A stretch of 14,075 nt of DNA, taken from NCBI GenBank assembly GCA_964370845.1, contig CAYJLB010000059.1, forward strand, positions 1 through 14,075, given 5' to 3'. The position numbers and the translations under genes are program-made. This DNA comes from CAYJLB01 sp964370845 (GTDB taxonomy: Bacteria; Bacillota; Clostridia; Oscillospirales; Ruminococcaceae). Position 1 is the first letter of the stretch, and every line of letters starts with the position of its first letter. The notes under the pieces are model-generated. The model saw only the letters and a program-made list of their open reading frames with translations, was not told the DNA's origin and did not search any database. Positions 7,025 through 13,785 of the stretch are shown piece by piece.

Positions 7025-7780
7025 CTATATGTTATCACTGGCATTTTTCCAAAAAGCTTCACAAATAATTCTAATTAAAAGCATTAAACCTAAATAATCA
7101 GTAACATTGTAATTATTAACAATTCTTTTTTCTCCCCAAAAAGGAACTTGTTCATCACAAATTTGGCTAAGAGGATTTTCTCCAAAATGGGTCATACAAT
7201 AAACAGTAGCATTTTGTGCTTTAGTTTTTTTAGCAAGTTCAACAAGCCGTTCAGTTCTTCCCGAAGCACTAACAACTACAACCATATCGCCCTCTTTGTA
7301 CTTTTTTGCCATATATTCAGCGTCATGGATTTGGCTAAAATACTCAACATTTTTATCAAAGCAACGCAAATATCTACCAAACATTTCACAAAAGTAAACA
7401 GAATCACCAACACCAACAAACAAGATTTTATTCGCTCGTTTCATTTGATTAACCATTTTTTGTATGTATTTTTCATCGCTTACGTCGAGGGTTTTCATAA
7501 CATTTTTTGGAACTTTATCAAAAACTTGGCTAGTGATAGTTTTATAACTTTCGGGAGAATTTTCGTTTTGCAAAGAATATTTAAGCTCGGAAAATCCGCT
7601 ATACCCAATTTTTTTAGCAAGCCGCATTATTGAATTAGGAGAAATATATAATTCGCCAGCAATTTTATTTATTGATATATTATTAATATCATTTCTGTTA
7701 GATTTTATGTATTCAATGATACTATCGTCCGTGTCATTGAGATAAAATTCTTTTTCATATATTCTTTGTTCAAAAGTCAT
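7025..7780 (-). CDS. MurR/RpiR-family transcriptional regulator
   Basis: A 251-residue regulator. An N-terminal helix-turn-helix domain covers about residues 1-77, with the family pattern INKIAGELYISPNSIMRLAKKIGY. It is joined to a C-terminal SIS sugar-phosphate binding domain (about 95-215) with ILFVGVGDS and VVVVSASGRTE, the two phosphosugar-binding loops. Family knowledge: such proteins sense sugar phosphates and control the neighbouring catabolic operon, so mannose-6-P or the phosphorylated mannoside is a natural effector here (inference). E. coli uses a GntR-type MngR for the equivalent operon, so the regulator type differs. The gene lies immediately upstream of the permease in the same direction but has its own promoter and terminator. 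The start ATG has a GAAAGGA site 11 bases upstream. Confidence 0.9.
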   Translation of the reverse strand: MTFEQRIYEKEFYLNDTDDSIIEYIKSNRNDINNISINKIAGELYISPNSIMRLAKKIGYSGFSELKYSLQNENSPESYKTITSQVFDKVPKNVMKTLDVSDEKYIQKMVNQMKRANKILFVGVGDSVYFCEMFGRYLRCFDKNVEYFSQIHDAEYMAKKYKEGDMVVVVSASGRTERLVELAKKTKAQNATVYCMTHFGENPLSQICDEQVPFWGEKRIVNNYNVTDYLGLMLLIRIICEAFWKNASDNI

Positions 7781-7824
7781 AGTGATATTATTCCTTTCAA
7801 AATATAAATTATAATTTATAACTT

Positions 7825-7853
7825 ATTATAACATGATATGAAAGAAAATTCAA
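7825..7853 (-). promoter_or_regulatory. Promoter of the rpiR-type gene
   Basis: The minus strand shows TTGAAT (-35, 7853-7848), a 17-base spacer and TATAAT (-10, 7830-7825), a good sigma-70/SigA match. It is about 45 bases before the regulator ATG. Confidence 0.65.
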
Positions 7854-7960
7854 TAAGAATCAAAACAATGAACAACAAGTGTTTTTTGTTGAAAATAACT
7901 AAAAAATGTTTCAAAAATTTAATATGATTGCCAAATGTTTTGTTTTATACAAAAAAACTA

Positions 7961-7989
7961 TAGACAATTAAGAAAATATATGTTATTAT
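7961..7989 (+). promoter_or_regulatory. Promoter of the lacI-type gene
   Basis: TAGACA (7961-7966), a 17-base spacer and TATTAT (7984-7989) match the SigA consensus at five of six positions each. The predicted start of transcription, near 7996, is just before operator 1, so bound repressor would block the gene's own transcription. Confidence 0.7.
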
Positions 7990-8000
7990 AAATTCAATCA

Positions 8001-8016
8001 ATAAACGCGTGTTAAT
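8001..8016. promoter_or_regulatory. LacI-family operator 1 (autoregulatory)
   Basis: ATAAACGCGTGTTAAT is an imperfect palindrome with the central CG typical of LacI-family operators. It is repeated identically at 9101-9116 and with changes at 9132-9147, and nowhere else seen in the window. It starts 11 bases after the lacI -10 box. Confidence 0.7.
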
Positions 8017-8021
8017 TTTGA

Positions 8022-9056
8022 ATGGAAGTGGTTATAATAAACACAACTGAAATTGCTAAACTTGCAAATGTGTCAAGAAGTACTGTTTCGAGAGTTTTAA
8101 ATAACTACAGCAATGTACCAGAAAAAACAAGAGCAAAAGTTCAAGCTGTTATTGAAGAATATGGCTATACACCTAATCATTTTGCAAGAAGTTTGGCGGG
8201 TGCATCATCTAATATTGTTGCAATTTATGTAGCGGATATTAATGATACAAACAGTCCTGAGCAATGGATTGGTATAAATTCTCCTTATAATATGGAGCTT
8301 TTATCCAATTTAATCAGTTCACTAAAAGAGAAAAACTTTTTAGCCTTAGTGAATATAATCACAGACGCTAAAGACTTTTCAGATTTAGATGAATTATTTA
8401 AAAGCAAGATGATTTATGGCGGTATTTTTGTAGGATTTCCTTATAAAACTAAAGAATTATCACTTATTGCAAAAAAATATAATGCTGTTTTCATCGACCA
8501 ATTTTCCGAAATTGATGCTCGAAATGAGAATATAAAAATTGTAAATTGTGATAATATTATGGGTGGATATGAGGCTACAAAACATCTTCTTTTAAATGGA
8601 CATAATAACATTTTGCATATTGAAGGGGATAACAGACTTTCTTCAATTAAAAGAAAAATCGGCTATTTACAAGCGCTTGAGGAGTTCGGACGGATAAAAC
8701 CACGAATTATTAGCGGTATGTATAAAGAGGATATTTCTTATAAAGTGATGAAAGAATATCTAGAAAAAGGCGACATTCCTACCGCTGTTTTTGCAGCAAA
8801 TGACATTTCTTCTTTAGGTGTTATTAGAGCTATCGAGGAATTCGGATTGTCTGTGCCAAAGGATATTTCTGTTATTGGATTTGATAATTTAAAGGTTGCT
8901 AATTGGTTAAATTTACAACTTACAACTTTTGAAATTTCATTGAAAGATATTGCTAATTCTTGTTTAGAACAACTTTTTAATGAGTACAATACTCACATTT
9001 TGCACAAACCCGTACTAATTCAAAAAAGTACTACAAAAAAATTAAATGAGGGTTAA
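8022..9056 (+). CDS. LacI/GalR-family transcriptional repressor of the alpha-galactoside genes
   Basis: A 344-residue repressor. The N-terminal helix-turn-helix reads TTEIAKLANVSRSTVSRVLN, followed by the hinge helix region ending ARSLAG. The periplasmic-binding-protein-like effector domain ends with VFAANDISSLGVIRAIEEFG and DISVIGFDN, classic GalR/LacI blocks. It probably senses a galactoside or galactose and represses itself and the downstream symporter/alpha-galactosidase genes through the three shared palindromes. The start is uncertain. The ATG at 8022 has no ribosome binding site and adds seven residues before the usual N-terminus. A GGAAGTGG stretch inside it sits properly before an ATA codon at 8037 that would give the family-typical start (M)NTTEIA, and a GTG at 8028 is a third option. 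Confidence 0.9.
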   Translation: MEVVIINTTEIAKLANVSRSTVSRVLNNYSNVPEKTRAKVQAVIEEYGYTPNHFARSLAGASSNIVAIYVADINDTNSPEQWIGINSPYNMELLSNLISSLKEKNFLALVNIITDAKDFSDLDELFKSKMIYGGIFVGFPYKTKELSLIAKKYNAVFIDQFSEIDARNENIKIVNCDNIMGGYEATKHLLLNGHNNILHIEGDNRLSSIKRKIGYLQALEEFGRIKPRIISGMYKEDISYKVMKEYLEKGDIPTAVFAANDISSLGVIRAIEEFGLSVPKDISVIGFDNLKVANWLNLQLTTFEISLKDIANSCLEQLFNEYNTHILHKPVLIQKSTTKKLNEG

Positions 9057-9063
9057 TAGTTAT

Positions 9064-9092
9064 TTGATTAATTCTTAATTTAATTTTTTTAT
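9064..9092 (+). promoter_or_regulatory. Candidate promoter of the symporter/alpha-galactosidase operon
   Basis: TTGATT (9064-9069), a 17-base spacer and TTTTAT (9087-9092) match the consensus at four of six positions each, so the promoter is modest. Support comes mainly from layout. Operator 2 begins eight bases after the -10 box, mirroring the lacI promoter/operator 1 arrangement. Confidence 0.4.
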
Positions 9093-9100
9093 CCACCAAA

Positions 9101-9116
9101 ATAAACGCGTGTTAAT
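9101..9116. promoter_or_regulatory. LacI-family operator 2
   Basis: ATAAACGCGTGTTAAT is identical over 16 bases to operator 1. It lies between the repressor gene and the symporter gene. Its centre is 31 bases, about three helical turns, from the centre of operator 3, so two repressor dimers could bind the same face of the DNA. Confidence 0.7.
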
Positions 9117-9131
9117 AAATTTCGCAATAAA

Positions 9132-9147
9132 ATAAACGCGAGTTTAC
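9132..9147. promoter_or_regulatory. LacI-family operator 3
   Basis: ATAAACGCGAGTTTAC contains the best symmetry of the three sites (TAAAC/GTTTA arms around a central CG). It supports the shared motif TAAACGC|GWGTTWA for the adjacent LacI-family repressor. Confidence 0.65.
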
Positions 9148-9167
9148 AGCTAATGAAAAAAGGGGAA

Positions 9168-9195
9168 AAGTTTGAAAATAAGATTTTTCAAACTT
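9168..9195 (+). other. Leader hairpin 1 of the symporter mRNA
   Basis: AAGTTTGAAAA (9168-9178) and TTTTCAAACTT (9185-9195) form a perfect 11-bp stem with a six-base loop. It is followed by CGTTTTGAGCTTTTT, which is not a clean T-run. It lies in the leader about 100 bases before the symporter start and could be an attenuator or a stability element. Confidence 0.5.
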
Positions 9196-9196
9196 C

Positions 9197-9269
9197 GTTT
9201 TGAGCTTTTTGCAAATATAAAGGCAAATTTTTTCACTATATAAATTGATATGAAAAAATCGCTCAAAAC
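9197..9269 (+). other. Leader hairpin 2 of the symporter mRNA, next to the ribosome binding site
   Basis: GTTTTGAGC (9197-9205) pairs perfectly with GCTCAAAAC (9261-9269). The pairing extends through TTTTT (9206-9210) with the A-run at 9254-9258, with a small bulge. The right arm ends one or two bases before the AAGAAAGGA ribosome binding site of the symporter gene, so folding may affect translation start. No known riboswitch class is recognised. Confidence 0.45.
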
Positions 9270-9291
9270 TAAGAAAGGAATGGTTATAATT

Positions 9292-11040
9292 ATGGCAACT
9301 ATATTAATTTCATTTATACTTTTTATGTCCTTAGTAGGGATAATTACCTTCTTAAAAACAAGGAAAGACACATTAAAAACGAGTGATGGATATTTTTTAG
9401 GCGGACGTAGTTTAACAGGAGGGGTAATCGCTGGGTCATTGCTTCTTACAAACCTTAGTGCTGCAAGTTTTGTAGGTATGTCGGGGCAAGCTTACACCCA
9501 AAATATGGCAGTAATGGGCTGGGAAGTTGGCTCTGGAATTACATTAATTTTAGTAGCCTTATTTTTAGTTCCACGTTATTTAAAACAAGGAATTACAACT
9601 ATTCCTGATTTTATTCAATCAAGATTTGACAGCGGTACAAGAAAATTTATCACTATTCTATTTCTTGTAAGCTATATGATAAATTTATTGCCAATCACTT
9701 TATATTCAGGCGCAGTTGCAATGGGACAAATTTTCAACGTTTCTGAAATTTTCGGTATATCAGAAGTTCAAGGTATTTGGCTAATGGTTTGGGTCATTGG
9801 TATTATCGGCGCAATTTACGCAATTTTCGGAGGACTAAAAGCTGTTGCTATTTCTGACACAATTAATGGTATTGCATTGATAATTGGCGGGTTATTAGTT
9901 CCTGTTTTCGCTTTACTTTTCCTTGGAGATGGAAGTATATCGGCTGGTTTTGACTCATTTATTGCTGCTACTCCAGAAAAATTTGATTCAATTGGTTCAG
10001 AGGATAGTTATCTACCTTTCTCAACAATGTTTACAGGATTAATTCTAGTAAATCTTTATTACTGGGGAACAGACCAATCAATCATTCAACGTGCTTTGGG
10101 AGCAAAAAACCTAAAAGAGGGACAAAAAGGCGTAATTTTTGCTGGTTTCTTAAAAGTATTAACTCCATTAATGGTAATAATTCCAGGTATTATGGCTTTC
10201 CAAGTATTGGGCGGTGGAATTGAAAATACTGACACAGTTTATCCTCAATTAATTAACAAAGTGTTACCTACACCTGTTATCGGATTTTTCGCTGCAGCTA
10301 TGATGGGTGCAATTCTTTCAACTTTTAATAGTGTATTAAATTCAGCGTCAACATTATTTGCGTTAAATGTTTATAAGCCAGCGATGAAAGGAAAAGTTTC
10401 TGATGACAAATTGATTAAAGTTGGAAAATTATTTGCATTAGTAATCGCAGTAGTTTCAATGTTTGTTGCTCCACTAATTTTAAATGCTCCTGATGGATTA
10501 TTTGATTATTTACAAACAATCAATGGTTTCTTCAATGTTCCAATTTTCACAATTATTTTTATGGGATATTTCACTAAAAGAGTGCCTGCAATTGCTGCAA
10601 AAGTTGCAATTACATTCTTCGTTTCAGTATATGCAATAACTCAATTGGTTTGGGATACAGGATTGCACTATTTACATATTTCTGCTATACTATTTGTACT
10701 GTCTTGCTTAATAATGTTTATTATTGGGAAAAAAGTTCCAATGGAGAAAGATTATGTAATGCCAGTTAACAACGTAGTAGAGATGACACCTTGGAAGCAT
10801 AGATATACTTTTAGTGGATTTGTAATTTTTGTAATGCTTTCTATGTATGTTGTATTCTCTGGAGTTGGTATTGCACGACCTGAAGGTTTTGGAATTGACA
10901 CTTTATTAATTTTACTAGGTATTGGAGCTTTTTGTTCAGTTGGTGCATATATGCTTAACAAAGTTTCAAAGAAAAATGCCCAAAAGGCTGAATTAGAAAA
11001 TAATACAAAAAAAGAAATAAATGTAGAAACAAAAGGCTAA
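9292..11040 (+). CDS. Sodium/sugar symporter, SSS (SGLT-like) family
   Basis: An integral membrane Na+-coupled sugar importer. From the ATG at 9292 it has 582 residues and many hydrophobic segments, starting with the first helix at about residues 1-20. Family blocks are LGGRSLTGGVIAGSLLLTNL, the SSS signature region GGLKAVAISDTING (180-193), YYWGTDQSIIQRAL, and AAMMGAILSTFNSVLNSAST, which lies in the helix carrying the sodium-site serines of vSGLT. I chose 9292 over the in-frame ATG at 9250 because AAAGGA at 9274-9279 is 12 bases upstream, matching the spacing of neighbouring genes. The first 14 codons of the longer frame overlap that site and are charged and unfamily-like. The GH36 gene follows after a 96-base gap, so an alpha-galactoside or galactose is the likely substrate (inference). 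It lies downstream of operators 2 and 3. Confidence 0.9.
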   Translation: MATILISFILFMSLVGIITFLKTRKDTLKTSDGYFLGGRSLTGGVIAGSLLLTNLSAASFVGMSGQAYTQNMAVMGWEVGSGITLILVALFLVPRYLKQGITTIPDFIQSRFDSGTRKFITILFLVSYMINLLPITLYSGAVAMGQIFNVSEIFGISEVQGIWLMVWVIGIIGAIYAIFGGLKAVAISDTINGIALIIGGLLVPVFALLFLGDGSISAGFDSFIAATPEKFDSIGSEDSYLPFSTMFTGLILVNLYYWGTDQSIIQRALGAKNLKEGQKGVIFAGFLKVLTPLMVIIPGIMAFQVLGGGIENTDTVYPQLINKVLPTPVIGFFAAAMMGAILSTFNSVLNSASTLFALNVYKPAMKGKVSDDKLIKVGKLFALVIAVVSMFVAPLILNAPDGLFDYLQTINGFFNVPIFTIIFMGYFTKRVPAIAAKVAITFFVSVYAITQLVWDTGLHYLHISAILFVLSCLIMFIIGKKVPMEKDYVMPVNNVVEMTPWKHRYTFSGFVIFVMLSMYVVFSGVGIARPEGFGIDTLLILLGIGAFCSVGAYMLNKVSKKNAQKAELENNTKKEINVETKG

Positions 11041-11049
11041 TAACATATT

Positions 11050-11082
11050 TTTATAAGTGTGGATAAAAACCACCCTTATAAA
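11050..11082 (+). other. Intercistronic hairpin between symporter and alpha-galactosidase
   Basis: TTTATAAG (11050-11057) pairs with CTTATAAA (11075-11082), and GTGG (11059-11062) pairs with CCAC (11070-11073) across one mismatch. No T-run follows, so readthrough into the GH36 gene is expected. It may stabilise the symporter message or set the ratio between the two proteins. Confidence 0.5.
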
Positions 11083-11136
11083 GTATTAATTAAAAAATAT
11101 ATTTAGTTATAGAAAATGAAAGGAAATGAATTTTCA

Positions 11137-13350
11137 ATGATAAATTTTAATAATAATACATTCCATTTATCAAATAATGATGTAAGTTACATTTTTAAAA
11201 TAATGAAAAACCATCAATTAGGGCAACTTTACTTTGGAAAAAAAATAAGGGATAACGATAATTTTGACCACTTATTTGTAGAACGTGGAGTAATCCTATC
11301 CCCTTGTGCTTTTGAGGGAGATTTAGACTTTTCACTTGAAGTTTTAAAACAAGAATACCCGTCTTATGGAACAGGTGATTATCGTGACCCAGCAGTGCAA
11401 ATTACATCAGAAAATGGAAGCAGAATTACAGATTTTGTTTATCAAAGTCATAAAATTTTTAAAGGAAAAAGTAAAATTGAAGGCTTACCACAAACCTATG
11501 GTGAAGATGCCCAAACTTTAGAAATAACTTTATTTGACAAAATTTTAAATGCGCAATTAATATTAAAATATCATATTTTTGAAAATTTTTCTGGTATAGT
11601 TCGTTCGGCTGAATTTATCAATTTATCTGATGAAAAAATAAAAATTAATCGTGCAATGTCTTTGAATCTAGATCTTTATGACTATGATTATGAAATGCTA
11701 ACCCTTGATGGTGCATGGGCAAGAGAACGTCATATCTCCACTCGAAAATTGGAAAAAGGAGTACAATCAATTTCTTCTGCAAGAGGGGCAAGTTCAGCAA
11801 TGCACAATCCCTTTTTCGCACTAAAAAGACCTAATGCAACCGAAAATAGTGGGGAAGTATTAGGCTTTACACTAATTTATAGTGGAAATTTTTTAGCGAG
11901 CGTCCAAGTCGATGCTTATGATGTTACAAGGGCAATGATTGGAATAAATCCATTTGAATTTGAATGGACTTTAGGAAAAAATGAGCATTTTCACACTCCA
12001 GAAGCTGTAATTTCATACAGCGATAAAGGACTAAATAAAATGAGTCAAAACTTTCACGATTTATTTAGAAATAATTTAATTCGCGGAAAATATAAAAATA
12101 AATCTAAACCAATTTTAATTAACAACTGGGAAGCGACTTACTTTGACTTTACAGAAGAAAGCATTTTGCAAATTGCCAGTAAAGCAAAAGAACTTGGAAT
12201 AGAACTTTTTGTCCTTGACGATGGTTGGTTTGGAAAACGAGATAATGATTCAACTTCTTTAGGAGATTGGACAGTATATTTGGAAAAATTACCAAATGGG
12301 ATTGACGGACTTGCAAAGAAAATTAATGATTTAGGCTTGCAGTTTGGACTTTGGTTTGAGCCTGAAATGGTGAATGAAATTAGTGAATTGTATAAAACTC
12401 ACCCTGATTTTGTTATAAAAACTCCGAACAGAAAAATTTCATACGGACGCAATCAATTTGTGCTTGATTTTTCAAGAAAAGATGTTGTTGACTATGTTTT
12501 TGAGAAAATGTGTGAAACAATTGACAAAGCAAATATTTCTTACATAAAATGGGATATGAATAGAAATATCACTGAGAGTTATAGTTTAAGCATTGAACCC
12601 TCACGCCAAAAAGAATTTTTCCATCGTTATATTTTGGGTGTTTATGACCTTTACGAAAGATTAATTGTTAGGTTTCCTGAAATATTATTTGAGTCTTGTG
12701 CTTCAGGTGGAGCAAGGTTTGATGCGGGTATGCTTTATTATGCTCCTCAAGCTTGGGCAAGTGATGACACTGACGCAATAGAACGACTTCACATACAATA
12801 TGGAACTTCAATGGTTTATCCTATTACATCAATAGGAAGTCACGTTGCAGCAGTTCCAAATCATCAAGTAGCAAGAAAAACAAGCCTTGACACTCGTGCT
12901 AATGTTGCCTATTTTGGAACTTTTGGCTATGAACTTAATGTAAATGAAATAAGAAATATTGATGCGACTAAAATAAAAGAACAAATTGAGTTTTTCAAAA
13001 AGTATCGCGAAGTTATTCAGTTAGGTGATTTTTATCGACTTAAAAATGGGAATTATTATAGTTGGCTTGTGGTTTCAAAAGATAAAAAAACTGCTATTTT
13101 GGGATATTATAAGATACTTGCGGTACCAAATACTTCCTTAAAAAAAGTGAATTTAGAAGGACTCGATGAAGAATTTTTATATGAATGTAATGAAAAAAAA
13201 TACTACGGTGATGAACTTATGAACTTAGGTATGATTGTAGAAACTGAATTCACAGGGCTAATTCAAGGTAGTTCTTTTAAAGGAAAATACACTTCAGGAA
13301 CTGATAAAGGCGATTTCACCTCTCAAATTTATGTTTTCAACGCAATTTAA
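11137..13350 (+). CDS. GH36 alpha-galactosidase
   Basis: Cytoplasmic enzyme that removes terminal alpha-galactose from melibiose, raffinose and similar sugars. From the ATG at 11137 the protein has 737 residues, the usual size of bacterial GH36 alpha-galactosidases. The N-terminal beta-domain includes HQLGQLYFGKKI, and the barrel begins near NNWEATYFDF. Catalytic blocks are LFVLDDGWFG, YIKWDMNR (nucleophile Asp473) and WASDDTDAIER (acid/base Asp543), along with the ESCASGGARFDAGML block. There is no signal peptide, so substrate must enter intact, presumably through the symporter just upstream. An upstream in-frame ATG at 11116 would add seven residues, but the AAAGGA site lies inside that extension and 12 bases before 11137, so the later start is preferred. 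The common name aga or galA would fit, but I cannot tell which applies. Confidence 0.93.
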   Translation: MINFNNNTFHLSNNDVSYIFKIMKNHQLGQLYFGKKIRDNDNFDHLFVERGVILSPCAFEGDLDFSLEVLKQEYPSYGTGDYRDPAVQITSENGSRITDFVYQSHKIFKGKSKIEGLPQTYGEDAQTLEITLFDKILNAQLILKYHIFENFSGIVRSAEFINLSDEKIKINRAMSLNLDLYDYDYEMLTLDGAWARERHISTRKLEKGVQSISSARGASSAMHNPFFALKRPNATENSGEVLGFTLIYSGNFLASVQVDAYDVTRAMIGINPFEFEWTLGKNEHFHTPEAVISYSDKGLNKMSQNFHDLFRNNLIRGKYKNKSKPILINNWEATYFDFTEESILQIASKAKELGIELFVLDDGWFGKRDNDSTSLGDWTVYLEKLPNGIDGLAKKINDLGLQFGLWFEPEMVNEISELYKTHPDFVIKTPNRKISYGRNQFVLDFSRKDVVDYVFEKMCETIDKANISYIKWDMNRNITESYSLSIEPSRQKEFFHRYILGVYDLYERLIVRFPEILFESCASGGARFDAGMLYYAPQAWASDDTDAIERLHIQYGTSMVYPITSIGSHVAAVPNHQVARKTSLDTRANVAYFGTFGYELNVNEIRNIDATKIKEQIEFFKKYREVIQLGDFYRLKNGNYYSWLVVSKDKKTAILGYYKILAVPNTSLKKVNLEGLDEEFLYECNEKKYYGDELMNLGMIVETEFTGLIQGSSFKGKYTSGTDKGDFTSQIYVFNAI

Positions 13351-13445
13351 TAGCACAAATTTTTTACAATCGCTTGTTCAAAAAAATTGCTTATTTTACC
13401 AGATAATGAGATTTTTACAAATGTAGCTTTTCTTTGTAGTATTCA

Positions 13446-13620
13446 TCATAATATAGCCATGCCAGTGCGATATAGAGCATATCCATCTGTGCTGATTCCC
13501 TTTATATTGATGCTTTCAAAATCAATATCTTTTCTTCCGATATGACCACTTACTTTTTTCCATAGCTCATCATCAGAACTTAGAATATATATTACTCCAA
13601 GATAGATGTTTTTCTTTTTC
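13446..13620 (-). pseudogene. Start-less fragment of a small uncharacterised protein
   Basis: The minus-strand frame ending with the tandem stops at 13448-13443 reads, among others, IYLGVIYILSSDDELWKKV, then GRKDIDFESINIKG and STDGYALYRTGMAIL. It has protein-like composition and predicted helices. The open frame continues upstream through the hairpin at 13626-13663 without any ATG, GTG or TTG start, up to a stop near 13744, so a real N-terminus is missing. In the next frame the sequence continues as LYYDEYYKEKLHL and a stop, consistent with a frameshift near 13455. I interpret it as the C-terminal part of a decayed accessory gene. The family is not recognised with confidence. Confidence 0.35.
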
Positions 13621-13622
13621 TG

Positions 13623-13663
13623 AAAAAGGGCGCTAACTTTCTTAAATAGAAAATTAACGCCCT
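13623..13663 (-). terminator. Strong hairpin with minus-strand T-run
   Basis: AAGGGCGCTAACTTTCT (13626-13642) pairs with AGAAAATTAACGCCCTT (13648-13663), with two C-A mismatches and a five-base loop. On the minus strand it is followed immediately by TTTTT and CAG. It would terminate transcripts coming from the right, although no intact minus-strand gene is visible there. Confidence 0.6.
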
Positions 13664-13683
13664 TGTTTCTAGACTTATATGTG

Positions 13684-13716
13684 GTAGCGCCATTTTTTAT
13701 CGGTGCTACTTTTTTT
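13684..13716 (+). terminator. Plus-strand terminator, GC-rich stem and seven T's
   Basis: GTAGCGCC (13684-13691) pairs with GGTGCTAC (13702-13709), with one G-T wobble, across a T-rich loop, and is followed by TTTTTTT (13710-13716). It is the first convincing terminator downstream of the GH36 gene, about 340 bases after its stop codon, but it may belong to the acquired sequence. Confidence 0.65.
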
Positions 13717-13723
13717 ATGTTTC

Positions 13724-13755
13724 GCCCTTTAATAAAACTGATGTTTTAAAAGGGC
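13724..13755. other. Bulged hairpin without T-run
   Basis: GCCCTTT (13724-13730) pairs with AAAGGGC (13749-13755), and TAAAAC (13733-13738) pairs with GTTTTA (13743-13748), around a TGAT loop with a two-base bulge. Its left arm, as CGCCCTTT at 13723-13730, can instead pair perfectly with AAAGGGCG at 13625-13632. Confidence 0.5.
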
Positions 13756-13785
13756 ACAAATTAAAAAAAATTAATTTGTGTTTTT
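13755..13785 (+). terminator. Second plus-strand terminator
   Basis: CACAAATTAA (13755-13764) and TTAATTTGTG (13771-13780) form a perfect 10-bp stem with an A6 loop, followed by TTTTTGC. It directly abuts the preceding hairpin. Confidence 0.6.

Noticed and set aside
7148..7633. 161-codon plus-strand open frame opposite the RpiR-type gene
   Set aside because: Phe-rich antisense shadow; the minus-strand product has clear HTH and SIS domains.
7861..7950. Small stem CAACAA/TTGTTG and A/T runs between the divergent regulators
   Set aside because: Short, AT-rich and without a tail; not distinguishable from chance in this composition.
9250..9291. Longer N-terminus of the symporter starting at the ATG at 9250
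   Set aside because: No ribosome binding site before it, its codons overlap the AAAGGA site and a hairpin arm, and the family starts directly with the first membrane helix.
11116..11136. Longer N-terminus of the GH36 enzyme
   Set aside because: The AAAGGA ribosome binding site lies inside the extension, and the later ATG matches the family N-terminus and the local 12-base spacing.
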